Below are positions 1 to 10,243 of a stretch of DNA of 33,530 nucleotides, piece by piece. The notes beneath the pieces are model-generated. The model was not told the DNA's origin. It saw only the letters and a program-made list of their open reading frames with translations, and did no database searches. The stretch's first letter is position 1. The number at the start of each line of letters is the position of its first letter. Origin of the DNA: Discostella pseudostelligera (lineage: Eukaryota; Bacillariophyta; Thalassiosirophyceae; Thalassiosirales; Thalassiosiraceae); NCBI GenBank assembly GCA_036940085.1, contig JALLBK010000644.1, positions 1 to 33,530 of the forward strand, given 5' to 3'. The translations under genes were made by a program, and so were the position numbers.

Positions 1-2
1 TC

Positions 3-1946
3 ATCCCGTCGGCTTCTGCTACATCACATCATCACAAGCCCTTGATTTCAATCCCTTCGTTTCAAGGCATATCATCCACCATGCCTGTTGTCCTAGACAT
101 CAACGTAGTCGGCTCAGCCTCACATGTCTCGGCAAAGCCTCTAGTCAATCCATGCCCTCCCTCCCTCCAAAAGGCCCTTGATCCATCAAATGTCGATCGT
201 AAGATTTGGTTATCGTCATACTCGGAAGAGAAGGCATCACTCAAGGACGTGGAAACTTTTGAGGTCATCGACCTTGCACAATATCGGAAGCTCCGCAGTG
301 AGGGGGCACCACGTGCTATTCCATCCATGTGTGTCCTTGTCATAAAATTAGATGAACATGGTCAGCCAGATCGGGCCAAATCACGTATTGTTGTTCTGGG
401 CAACCAGGAAGGCCGATCCTGGGGAAAGCACGAACGAGCTGCTCCAGTTTTGAAATATTCCTCCCTCCGTCTCATGGCCTCTGCTGCTGTTGAGCGTCAC
501 AGAAAGCTCAAACAGGCTGATTACAAGAATGCCTTCTGCAATCCTACATTACCAAGGGATGAGATAACAATCATACGGCCACCACTGGGCGATCCCGACG
601 CCAAAGAGGGTGAATACTGGCTCCTCAAGAAAACACTCTACGGTCTTCAACGGTCACCCAAGCACTGGTATGATATGGTCACCCGAGCCCTCCTTGATAT
701 GGGCCTTCAGCAATCATCACATGATCCATGTCTATTCCATGGATTCCCTTCTACAGAGGATTATCCTGCATCTCCAGGCGATGAACCACTGACTATCGGT
801 TTATATGTGGATGATATGGTGTACTACTCAGTCACCAATGCTGTCGAGCGGCGCTTCGAAGAGATTTTGGCTGCTCAGTTCAAAATATCGTTCATGGGTG
901 TGGTAAATTGGTTTTTGGGCACACATTTTACATGGCTTGACCTCCCTGATGGTGAAATCTCTCTTCACATGTCTCAAGTTGCATTTGCGCAAAACCTGGT
1001 TGAACGTCATCGTCAGCAACACATCAATGTTAACCCACGAGCCACACCATATCGCTCGGGTTTACCCATCGACAGCATTCCTGGTGCACCGATAGAGGAC
1101 TTTGAAGATCCAACCTTTCTTCGACGACGTGAGATGTATCAATCCATTGTGGGAAGTCTAAATTGGCTTGCCACAAACACACGTCCTGACCTTGCACCGA
1201 TCACTTCCTTCCTCGCTGCTTATAACAACAATCCATCCCAGGGTCATGTTGATGCGGCTCTGTATGCTATCAAGTATCTCCGTCAGACGGTTGATTATGG
1301 TATTGCCTTCCACTCTAAAGCTCCTTCAGCTACATCAGGATTTATCCACTTTCCATTTCACCATGACATCGAAGCCTACTCCGACGCTCTGCCTCCAACT
1401 GCAGCGGAACAACAAGACCTCACCGCATACTCAGATGCCTGCTGGGGTAGTCAACTTGGTGGCGCCGTCACTGTTGGTGAAGAAATTGACATGTTCAAGC
1501 TCCGGTCAATGTCAGGGTTTATTGTGATTCGGGCGGGTGGCCCAATTGCTTGGTCCTCTGTTCGCCAGGAGCGCACTAGCCGTTCTTCCTGTGAAGCAGA
1601 AGTGCGAGCTACGGATGAATGTGCTAAGGAGATCCTCTCTATACGCCATCGTGGGCAAGACATTGGTCTTGATGATACTACGTCTCCAACAAAATTATTC
1701 AATGATAATCAAGCTTGCGTGGACTGGTGCAAGACTACAACCACTTCCGGAATGAAGCACATCAATCTTCGAGACAATGCGGTTCGGGAAAGTGTCCATT
1801 TGAAGGACATCTCAATTCATCATATTCCTGGAAAGATTAATTGCGCGGACATATTCACAAAAGAGCTCAAAGATGCATCTCATTTCTGCTTACTCCGGGA
1901 CTCGTTCATGTTGAAACGGTCGCAGTTTGAATCTCTTTTGGGTTAA
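3..1946 (+). CDS. Ty1/copia retrotransposon Pol, 3' part (reverse transcriptase and RNase H), partial at the window edge
   Basis: The frame is already open at base 3, so the 5' part (gag, protease, integrase) lies outside the window. The first ATG or TTG inside is not a real start. Reverse transcriptase features: QADYKNAF with the first catalytic Asp, KKTLYGLQRSPKHW, and the YVDDM box near base 808. GSLNWLATNTRPDL follows at the connection typical of copia. The RNase H part has its acidic set: Asp in YSDACWGS, Glu in SSCEAEV and Asp in NDNQACVDW, then IPGKINCADIFTKEL near the C-terminus. These are the standard order and motifs of copia Pol. There is no stop or frameshift over about 650 codons and the catalytic residues are kept, so this copy is probably young. 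It is followed by a polypurine tract and LTR in the same orientation. I infer it belongs to the diatom copia lineages, but the lineage was not tested. Confidence 0.93.
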   Translation: MPSASATSHHHKPLISIPSFQGISSTMPVVLDINVVGSASHVSAKPLVNPCPPSLQKALDPSNVDRKIWLSSYSEEKASLKDVETFEVIDLAQYRKLRSEGAPRAIPSMCVLVIKLDEHGQPDRAKSRIVVLGNQEGRSWGKHERAAPVLKYSSLRLMASAAVERHRKLKQADYKNAFCNPTLPRDEITIIRPPLGDPDAKEGEYWLLKKTLYGLQRSPKHWYDMVTRALLDMGLQQSSHDPCLFHGFPSTEDYPASPGDEPLTIGLYVDDMVYYSVTNAVERRFEEILAAQFKISFMGVVNWFLGTHFTWLDLPDGEISLHMSQVAFAQNLVERHRQQHINVNPRATPYRSGLPIDSIPGAPIEDFEDPTFLRRREMYQSIVGSLNWLATNTRPDLAPITSFLAAYNNNPSQGHVDAALYAIKYLRQTVDYGIAFHSKAPSATSGFIHFPFHHDIEAYSDALPPTAAEQQDLTAYSDACWGSQLGGAVTVGEEIDMFKLRSMSGFIVIRAGGPIAWSSVRQERTSRSSCEAEVRATDECAKEILSIRHRGQDIGLDDTTSPTKLFNDNQACVDWCKTTTTSGMKHINLRDNAVRESVHLKDISIHHIPGKINCADIFTKELKDASHFCLLRDSFMLKRSQFESLLG

Positions 1947-1970
1947 TTTTCTTTGTCTTTCAGCAAAGCT

Positions 1971-1981
1971 GGGATGGGGGG
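1971..1981 (+). other. Polypurine tract of the copia element
   Basis: GGGATGGGGGG lies 24 bases after the Pol stop and directly before TGTTAG. A G-rich tract against the 3' LTR is the usual primer site for plus-strand synthesis in LTR retrotransposons. The call rests on position and composition. Confidence 0.65.
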
Positions 1982-2162
1982 TGTTAGTCTGGCCGTCGAT
2001 TGGCCAGCCATCCGTCCCAGCCATGCTCCATGTAACCATGCTCCATGTAGACTCACATAAAAGTAAATCTACATCTGCTCTGTAGTAGCACTACTACTAT
2101 CCACCCCGCCGCCCCTCTCCAATCCATTCATTCTGTCCCTCCTTTCATACTATCTGTAAACA
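1982..2162 (+). mobile_element. Probable 3' LTR of the copia element
   Basis: It begins TGTTAG directly after the polypurine tract. The best end is the AACA at 2159-2162, which gives TGTT...AACA inverted ends and a length of 181 bp, short but acceptable for a copia LTR. Inside are a 15-bp tandem repeat (2021-2035 and 2036-2050, CCATGCTCCATGTA plus A or G), an inverted repeat CTGGCC/GGCCAG near 1989-2007 and a TATA-like ATAAAAGTA near 2057. The 5' LTR is outside the window, so the right boundary and target duplication are unverified. The end falls 15 bp before the proposed SmB start codon. Confidence 0.6.
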
Positions 2163-2177
2163 GACCTATCGGGAATA

Positions 2178-2988
2178 ATGGTGAGAGAGTTAACTGCCAA
2201 GCCCTCATTCATGTGCATGAATAGGCATGAATAATAATATGGTCTACCCATTTCTGATATTTTGTTTCGACTCTCATCTCTCACCCACCATCTTTCTCTC
2301 TCTCTTTTATGTCTTTCTCTCTCTATTCGTTTTTATTAATCTCTCATTCTCTCCAATTTAAACAAATAAATAAATCTTACACTTATAGCCTCCCTCCGGC
2401 AAGGGATCCAAACTATTACGATACATTGAACATCGATTACGTATCTCTCTCATCGATGGCCGTACCATCGTCGGGACATTTTTGGCATTTGACAAGCATT
2501 TGAATTTAGTATTGGTTGATTCGGAAGAGTATCGTTCGGTACGTTCCAAGGCAAAGAATGGCAGTGCTGGAAGTAGTAGTAGTAGTAGTAGCAGGGCGGC
2601 AATTGTCGAGGAACGGGTGGAGAAACGGACATTGGGATTAATTATTTTACGGGGGGAGAATGTAGTGAGTGTGGCGGTGGAGGGACCACCTCCTCCGAAT
2701 ATGAAGGCTGCAAGCAAGAGCGTTGGTGGTGAAAGTGGTGGGGTTGTGCCAGGAGTAGCACGTGGGGCAGGTAGGGGGGCAATGCCTCCTCAACAACAAC
2801 CTCCATCCTTTGGAGTAGGTGCAGGTGCACCGATGGGATTGGGGGCTGCACCGGTACATGGCGTGGGAATGATGGGAGGAATGTCGATGCCTCCTCCTCC
2901 TGGACCTCCTCCGCCGCCAATGATGATGATGGGACGGGGTATGCCTCCACCACCACCACCTGGTATGGGAAGGGGCGGCGGCTATTGA
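2178..2988 (+). CDS. SNRPB: Small nuclear ribonucleoprotein SmB/B' (spliceosomal Sm core)
   Basis: Proposed exons are 2178-2180 and 2389-2988 (200 aa), with a 208-nt intron GTGAGA...TTATAG. Exon 1 contributes only the ATG. The main exon then reads PPSGKGSKLLRYIEHRLRIS. The Sm1 motif is DGRTIVGTFLAFDKHLNLVL and Sm2 is KRTLGLIILRGENVVSV followed by VEGPPPP. This is the SmB signature, and it joins the heptameric Sm ring on U1, U2, U4 and U5 snRNAs. The loop between Sm1 and Sm2 carries a run of serines encoded by AGT repeats. The C-terminus is rich in Pro, Gly and Met and ends GMGRGGGY, like the SmB/N tail. The frame is closed upstream by a TAG at 2386-2388, so an upstream exon is needed. The ATG at 2178 followed at once by GTGAGA is the best candidate, but an exon further upstream is possible. 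The 5' leader would have to come from the neighbouring LTR. Confidence 0.88.
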
Positions 2989-3777
2989 GATCGGGACTGG
3001 TGTGATGATTGATGGGGAGAGCTATGGATTGGTTCACTACGGAGAAAGAGACGAGCTGGAGAGCGGGGTTGAAAACGATGGAAGAGAGAGAGCGCGAGAG
3101 GGGATCCTGCCTTGTGTAATTTCATTTTGTGGACATACACATGCACTCAGTATCACAAGATCTATGTTTTTGTCTCCGACTAAGGCAACACAGAGCTGCA
3201 TCAGCAGCAGCGTAAGTATACATATAAAGGAAAGTATGACACCTGTCCACATGATTCATAATGAACTTCTGCGCGGTTGTCGGGGGGATGATATTCACAA
3301 ATAATTCGCAACACCTTGCGGTAAGTAAAGTATAGTCGAGGGCGATCATTATTTTTATGATCAGGAATCGAGTTACGTTGGCAATGGGGAAATTCGCTCG
3401 GAGTCTGTCACTGAGTAAGTTCGAGGAGCAGCAGATGGTACGATACCTTCTAATAATCCAGGAGTAATAATAAACCTCGACCACCGACTAATGAAAGGGC
3501 TCCACACATGTTGCCTATGATAGATTGCATGCGATGCGGTTGCACTTTTAGTCGCCCTGCCACGTGGAAGTCACTTTGACTAATCTTCCACGTGGAAGTT
3601 ATTTCCTGCCACGTGGAAGTCTGTCATACAGCCACCGCGCGCCGCCCCTCGCCATCACCATCCACCATCACCATCTCAGATCTCAGACTCAACCATGACG
3701 GCATAAAATATAAAATAGTAGTACGAATCTCTACGCGCCGCCTTCAAAGTGCCATCCTCCTGGCGTCCAACTTCACG
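2989..3777. other. Intergenic space between SmB and the RNB exoribonuclease gene
   Basis: It holds the 3' flank of SmB and the promoter and 5' leader of the next gene. Short open frames on both strands show no recognisable domain. The only clear structure is the G-box repeat cluster at 3557-3620. Confidence 0.6.
3557..3620. promoter_or_regulatory. Triple G-box cluster (CCACGTGGAAGT) upstream of the exoribonuclease gene
   Basis: CTGCCACGTGGAAGT occurs exactly at 3557-3571 and 3606-3620. Between them the 14-bp palindrome CTTCCACGTGGAAG lies at 3585-3598. All share the CACGTG core that bZIP and bHLH factors bind. Spacing is about 25 bp, and the cluster lies 160-220 bp before the ATG at 3778. 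The 15-mer recurs exactly, in reverse complement, at 9834-9848. The regulatory role is inferred. Confidence 0.6.
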
Positions 3778-6700
3778 ATGATTGTCATTGCAATACTGTT
3801 AATTTTGTTCGCGGGTGGTACGACAAGTCGTCATCGTCACCATTCGGTGCATGGCTTCACCTCCTACTCGAATCTGCCGGCGCCATCGTCGTCGAGGCGC
3901 TCGTCTCCATTGGCGACGAATTATCATCATCCATACTGCTCGTCATTCTCCCAACGATATGAACGCCAACCATTTTTTTCATGCACCGATGCAAGAAGGA
4001 ACGGCAGCAGCCGTTCTAGAATCCTCGCAACATCGGCATCTGAATCTTCATCAGCAGCATCGACAACCTCATCAGCAACTACTACGCCTATTACTATTAC
4101 TACTACTACTACTTCCACAAACATCGATGCTCATAATTACAACAACAAACCATTGACCAAACATCAAATAATTGACAAATCCATGGAATATCTAGCCAGT
4201 TGCATACACCGTCATTTAGATTCTACCAAGAAGCAACCACTCACAGCTGCCGCCGTCTTATCTGGCGTTCAAGTCAATGCTAATTATGTGGCACCAAGCG
4301 ATGAGAACAGACATCACCATGACGTGAATGCAGATGGCGAAAAAGGTAGCATTGACAATCAGAGCACGGCGCCTGCAATGATTCCATACAATCTTGCCAT
4401 AGGACGATTTGTCGATCTTGCCACCTCCCTTCGGGGAGAGCAGATATTGGAAAATTTATTCCTTCCACCTACGAACACCGTCATTAACGGAAACAACAAC
4501 CTAGACGATGGATCAACAACAACACAATCATCGGTGCCAGATGCTCGCATTGTGCAATATGCAATAGTTGCACTGCAATCATTACTAATCTATGGTATGC
4601 AAATTGGTGTCGTTGGATCGGACGAAAGTCAAGCAAAGTTGGTACGACATCTTTTCCGTCCTGGAGATGACATTTCCACCACTGGCAGTGCTTCTGCTTC
4701 GAATGAAAGAGGAGGAGTAGACGACGTGGTTATGGAGAAGTATCCTCCTCTTTGGGATGCAGAATGCATTCGTCTACTCAAATTCGGTCGCAATGTATCT
4801 CCGGGAAAATTGGTACTCAAGGAGTTGAAATGGAAACGCACCGCACGTGGAGCATTCGACTTACTTGTGGACATGGGCGTGTGGACGAAGCATGAAGATG
4901 TGGCACTATTGCGTTCGGGGTTTCCGGTACGATTTACAGAACGTGAATTGCAAGTAGCCATGGAGGCGGCTGCCGATGAATCTAAGAATAATGGTGATCC
5001 GGATGCTGTGCTGGGGTTGAGAAAGGATCTACGGCATTTTAAGGTGTATACCATTGATGGACCGACAACGCTCGATATTGATGATGGAATATCTGTCGAG
5101 GTACTGTCGGATGGTGGTGATGGTGACGATCGTCGACTTAGATATTGGATACATATCGCCGACGTTGATCGATGGGCACCACGTGGTTCGGAACTATTGC
5201 GCGTCGCGGAACGGAGGGGGACGTCGTTGTACTTGCCAACTACAACTTTGTGCATGTTCCCAGAAATGTGAGTTTACCCTCTTCTATGCCTTCAAATTAT
5301 CATGAACAAGATTGTGCCTTAAATTCACGATTCTGCGCTTGTTGTCCTGTTGTTGAAAGAATGAGCTCTGGAATCATGTCCCTCGAATCATGGCAGGACA
5401 AGTGTGCTCTTTCCCTAGGCGTGGAACTCAATGCCGATGGTACCATCATACCCTCATCTATAATCGTCACTCCCTCCAACATTCACGTGCATTATCGACT
5501 CACTTACGAACAAGCCGATGAAATGCTGGACGAAGGTGTAGGCTACCCGGAGGAATGGCAAATTGGTGCATTGCTCGCCGCCGCGACACTCCGACGCGCG
5601 CATCGTGTATCGCGAGGTTCAACGGAGGGGATGGTACCGTTTCCAATACCCAAGGGGATGGTAACTGCAACCTATGATGAAAAGACGAATGATTATGATA
5701 TATCATTGAAAATAGAGGCCACTCACAATTCTGGGTCAAACGTAACGACGATGACAGGGACAACGAATCCTGGTGGCGCAGCGATCGGCGAGAATGCTCA
5801 TCATGATCTATATGTGTCCTCGTCGCAGCTGATTGTCACAGAGATGATGATATTAGGTGAGTAGATGATTGGTATGTCGCAGTATGAGGTATTAAAATAT
5901 GCCTCGAAACTCAAATGTATTGGACATCTGTAACACCGATCATAAATGTTTGACTTAGCTGGTGAGGCCATTGGCAAGTGGCAAATAATGCAAATGGAGC
6001 AAGAGGAATCTAGAACTGATGATACGTCCATCCAGTTCCCAAATAGACTGGATCTACCATTCAGACGTCAAACTGCTCCAGGTGAGGCATCATTCTATTC
6101 TTATTGTATGTCGGTGTTCGATATTGAGCTTTTAGTCTCTAACAACCGTTGCAACTTGTTCGTACGATCAGATCTCAAATCTAGAGAGATCGAAGCACGC
6201 CATTTAGACTTTCTACTTGAAATGAACCAACTTTATCCTCACGCATGGTATGCACGACGATTCTTCAATAAAGTCGTCGTTTCAGAAGAAACCGGTCCTC
6301 ATTATGGAATGGGTTTGGATTGCTATGTGCAGTGGACAAGTCCGATTCGACGATTAACTGATTTGCAGGTAAGTAAGCTCATTCATTGGCTTGTGTGCAG
6401 CCTTCGATGTCACTTCAATTCGTAGAATACTTCTCATCGATGTGCTTGGGGTGCTTTGACAGGTGCACTCGGCATTGAAACGATATCTTCGGAGAAAACG
6501 CGTAAATGAATTGTTACAAGCAGGGTTACCCATCCCATCCGAGATATCAAGCATGGACCTGGGTTATGACATATCTTCAATCGAGCAGTCACCAGCATCG
6601 TTGAATACAATCGACCCCATCGACTTCACTTCTGGTCTTGGTATGATATTCGCAGGACGCCCTGTCCAATCCTCATCGAGCAATTACTGGTTGTTCGAAT

Positions 6701-6975
6701 ACATACGACGATTGATTGATCGAAGTCACGAGGAAGTCATGTTTGAAAGTATCGTTTTAGGATGTGTGAACAAAGATCGATTCCAGTATGCAATATTTGT
6801 CTACGAACTGGGAATGGAGCATCGATATCTTTCCGAAACTGGCAAGCTGGACGAAGGGCAAAAGTTGTGGCTCAAGGTGACGTCGGTCAACCCGAGAATG
6901 GAATTGCTTACGTTTTCACTAGCATCAAGAAGTGGTGGAATACATGCGCAACCATCGGCAGCGGCAGCTGCATAG
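3778..6975 (+). CDS. RNase II/R-family (RNB domain) exoribonuclease, probably plastid-targeted
   Basis: Five exons: 3778-5267, 5360-5856, 5959-6081, 6172-6368 and 6463-6975. All introns are GT-AG and 90-102 nt long, giving 939 aa with every junction in frame. The RNB catalytic segment reads YTIDGPTTLDIDDG, with Asp427, Asp433, Asp435 and Asp436 in the spacing of E. coli RNase II D201/D207/D209/D210. Further RNB motifs are YWIHIADVDRWAP, SLYLPTTTLCMFPE, MILAGEAIGKW and WTSPIRRLTDLQVHSALKRYL. The last 100 or so residues look like an S1-type RNA-binding fold. The enzyme is expected to degrade RNA 3'-5' by hydrolysis. The N-terminus MIVIAILLILFAGG...SVHGF is a signal peptide with Phe at the predicted cleavage site, so plastid rRNA/mRNA maturation (RNR1-like) is likely. 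The frame is also open upstream, but the ATG at 3778 gives the signal peptide. The Ala after the DD pair of bacterial enzymes is Gly here. Confidence 0.9.
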
Positions 6976-7129
6976 TAGGTTTGACGAGGCTACTACTTAT
7001 TGCTCTCAAAAGAGAAACGATGATAAAACTAATCTACTGTTATTAATAGTATTCACCGCGCAGGGGGGAATATCTAAACACCGAGGGAAATATGGGCTTC
7101 CTCACACGCCACCGTTCAAAGAATGCTCA

Positions 7130-9499
7130 TCACGATGTCTTCTTAGTGGCCTCCCTCAACATCTTGTTTACTATTTTGACATCTCTCTTTTTCAGCCGGT
7201 CAGCTCGTGCCGTCTTCAATGCGCGCTGCTTCATTGCCGCACGCCTATTCTCTTCCATTTTCTTTTCAATAGCAAGGAAATACTTGGTAAAATCTTGTTC
7301 TAAGTCCTCCTTCTTTGTCTCGGCGGCCTTAGCATCCTTTAGTTTCTGTATTCTTCGTGCCTCTCGCTCCTTCGGTCCTAGGAAATCCTTCTCGGTGAGT
7401 ACACGTCGGCCCGAGTTGACTTCATCAAGTTCTGTCTGTAGCAAGGCTTTATGCTCGGTGAGTAATGAAACAACACGTTTGGCTGTGTCCTTACTGTTCC
7501 ACGCGGATCCACTGTACTTGGCAATGAGACGAGTAAGCTCAGATATCATCGACGTTAGCATCTCACTCGAGAAGTTGGGAGCGCCTTGAGCACTCGGTGG
7601 ACGATCATACATAGTTTTGAGGCCCTTGTGATTCTGGATCAATTCCTTCCAAATACAATCCCACGCTTCGGAAGCAATGACGTATTGTCCAGTTCTGGAA
7701 TCGTTCATCAGTAGGTCGGCAATGGCTGCGGTCTCGGCAGGTCCTGCCGTGGCGTCGAGGAGTTTCTCGGCCGATAAGACTGCTACCGGCTCGCACCCAC
7801 CCGAGACATCTCCATTGGCACAGTGTGGATCATAACTGGGTGTAACCACGGTGTTGACACCCACAACTAGATCATAGACGAGTTCAGCTCTCGTGTAGAC
7901 CGTGGGCATCATGAGCATGTTCCAGTGATGAGGAGTAGTAATTTTATGGGTGAAAATATCTCTCATTAAGCCACCTTCCATCTGCAGCGAAGAGTGAGTA
8001 AGGAAGTGCAAAAAGAGTTGTTAAGAACGTATTCCATCACAGTCGAAGGTGCATTCGCACAGAAGTAGTGAAAGAATACACATTCTTACCCAATAGTCGA
8101 TGAACCAACTGCAACATTTAGACATGAGCGGTGGTGGGGGTTGGAGTAGTACATGCATTTGAGTGCCAATCAAATGACAAGGAGAAAACGGTTGGGGAAG
8201 GAAGTAAGATGAACTTACCCATACCAAAGAATTTCATCCATGACACGTGAATCTCTCCAGGCAAAAAAGGCCTACAAAACAAAAGAAGTAACAGGGTCAG
8301 ACGACAATCGAGAGAGGGATAGGTGATGAATACACAACAGGCAACAAACGAAAATAGAAAACTACTTACTCCAACGGGGGGGGTGCTTGCATATAGATTA
8401 TCCAAGGAAAGGGATGCCTCATTCCATGTCTTGGCATCTTACGGCATGAATCGAGGAGGGGCGAGCGGTTGGAGGGGGTGAGACGGTGACAGAATGATTA
8501 AGGTGAGAAGATGCTCAACAATAATAATCATCAACATCAATGCGCGCAGCGAGAGAAACTAAACTACCATTGCAAACTCACATCCAATATCCCAAAGAAT
8601 ATCATGATATTCCACAATCGACTTTCGTACATTCCGTACTACCATAACTACTTGATCGGCAACATTGTCCCACCCCCACACACCCTCATGATGGGGATAA
8701 TTGGCCTTGATAAAAGGATGGTTGGTGATACCGAGATATTCAAAGTCCCATTCATCCTTGGTGGCTGTAGGAGATATTGACGGTACGACAAATGGGATAA
8801 TTATTGAGGCTCGAATGAATGACATGACAACGAACTACTACGACGACAGATGATTCCACTCCCCCCCGCCCCCCACCCTACACGACGCAGACACCCCACC
8901 CCCATCCACCAGCAGCAGCAGCACCAACCGAAATAACACTAAAAACCAACAACAATACTAATGAACTCACGCAAACCAGTCAGTGCCTCCATCTGCTGAA
9001 ATATCATCCGTTTATCACCCGATGGATATCCCACAATTAATGTCTTATGCAAATCTATGGTAGGCGACAAGTCATAATTGGGTTGAGTGTATTCACAATT
9101 GCCATTGCCCAAGTTGATGCTTAGAGAGCGTGCTGACGATGAGGAGGAGGAGGATAAATATGATGATGATGATGGGGAGGAGGAGGAGGAATTGATGTCG
9201 CTGATGATGCTCTGGAGCTAGAGATCAAGAGATAATCGTGAAGGCAACGGGGCACCAGAATAATAATTGAGAGCGCCGATGCTGAGATATAAAAAATGGA
9301 TAACCAGGACAGAGATCACCGCACTCCAACAATAAAGCAAGAGAGACCATCCGATAAATGATGGCCCCATTTTTTCAACGTGATATGATTGCAACACTTC
9401 AAACCAAAAACTCACCGATGACATTTCATCTTTCAATACGAGCACCATCCCGAATATTAGGATGGGGGTTTTAATTTGCTTCCAATAATATAACATCAT
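7130..9499 (-). CDS. Membrane-anchored P-loop protein, sulfotransferase-like
   Basis: Seven exons in transcription order: 9499-9416, 9217-8971, 8764-8582, 8437-8370, 8271-8219, 8108-8090 and 7981-7130. All have GT-AG borders and keep the frame, giving 501 aa. The N-terminus (MMLYYWKQIKTPILIFGMVL) is a likely signal anchor followed by a Ser-rich stem, as in Golgi type II enzymes. The P-loop-like motif is LIVGYPSGDKRMIFQQMEAL. Next come DEWDFEYLG, KANYPHHEG, DQVVMVVRNVRKSIVEYHDI (similar to the 3'-phosphate-binding RNxRD...S segment), WDIGYAKTWNEA, FFAWRDSRVMDEILWYG and WFIDYWMEGGLMRDIF. The last 120 residues are a charged coiled coil. The sulfotransferase link rests on the two nucleotide-binding-like motifs and is moderate. 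I recall similar unnamed diatom proteins but cannot confirm. The 19-nt exon at 8090-8108 is notably small. Confidence 0.7.
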
Positions 9500-9830
9500 C
9501 GCTGCAATAATTCTCTATTAAATGATAGCCCACGTTGATTCTCTTATTCCATCAATAATATATTTTGTTGCCCTCCCACTGCTGTGCCTGATTGATACAT
9601 TAAAAAATTTCACGGCCTTCGGGCTTGAATTGCATTGTATTGCATTGATTTGAATGGAATGCAGCTCGCGTTGTTGTTTTGCTAGTTGTTTTAATGTCAT
9701 ATCGCTTGACGACTCCGGGGTCATTGCGAAGAAGTCATTTGGCATTGGAATTACTCCGGCTCCACGTAGGATTTCGTTGGTCGAATTTAGTACATATGGC
9801 CCAACAGACTTGCCAGAGTCATTCTCGCAG

Positions 9831-9900
9831 ATCACTTCCACGTGGCAGCCATTTTGGCGGGAGACATCACTTCCACGTTGCAGAACGTTTGGCGGGAGAC
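9831..9900. promoter_or_regulatory. Tandem 35-bp composite element: G-box plus E2F-like site, two copies
   Basis: 9831-9865 and 9866-9900 are adjacent copies that match at 30 of 35 positions. Each starts ATCACTTCCACGT and ends TTTGGCGGGAGAC. Copy 1 has a full CACGTG G-box; copy 2 has CACGTT. Each holds one TTTGGCGGGA, the textbook E2F/DP consensus. The 15 bases at 9834-9848 equal the reverse complement of the G-box element before the exoribonuclease gene. Binding is inferred. Confidence 0.65.
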
Positions 9901-10092
9901 ATTGTCCGCAACCGAGCGGGTCTGCGGGCGCCCCCCCAAAGCCCTCCAAACTTCCGCCGATGCACGCACCTGCTTACCGAATTAACGAACGAACGACGGC
10001 ATGAACCGCCATGGCCGTGGCATTGTTTATTGTGTACGAATTGTTTGCCGCCGCCGCCGCCGTCCCTCTTGTCGTACGACCCACCTGCCACT

Positions 10093-10118
10093 AGAGAGAG
10101 AGAGAGAGAGAGAGAGAG
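10093..10118. repeat. (AG)13 microsatellite
   Basis: Uninterrupted AG dinucleotides, about 125 bp before the ATG of the PH-like protein and probably in its 5' leader. Confidence 0.9.
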
Positions 10119-10243
10119 TGCGTGTGGGAGGGGTTTTAGTAAATACAGTCTCAAACAAAGACTACCAACAGCACAGCAGCCGACGCTACGGCGTTTTCAT
10201 TTGTCATTGATCAACCACTTCATTATTATTTCATCATTGAACC

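Larger units (their letters stand above)
9500..10243. promoter_or_regulatory. Head-to-head promoter region between the P-loop protein and the PH-like protein
   Basis: The genes start at 9499 (-) and 10244 (+), so this 744-bp space serves both. It contains the tandem 35-bp G-box/E2F-like repeat (9831-9900) and an (AG)n microsatellite in the likely 5' leader of the + gene. A 143-codon minus-strand frame (9518-9949) begins with TTG and has no domain; I do not call it a gene. Confidence 0.55.

Noticed and set aside
2642..3037. 131-codon minus-strand frame
   Set aside because: Antisense to the Pro/Gly-rich SmB tail; low complexity without a domain.
4629..5255. 208-codon frame antisense to the exoribonuclease
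   Set aside because: It mirrors the conserved RNB coding sequence and has Ser/Arg/Pro-biased composition. A shadow frame.
7092..7589. 165-codon plus-strand frame
   Set aside because: Antisense to the last exon of the P-loop protein; Ser/Phe-rich shadow of its charged coiled coil.
9518..9949. 143-codon minus-strand frame in the bidirectional promoter
   Set aside because: It begins with TTG, shows no domain, and overlaps the tandem G-box/E2F-like module. More likely chance.
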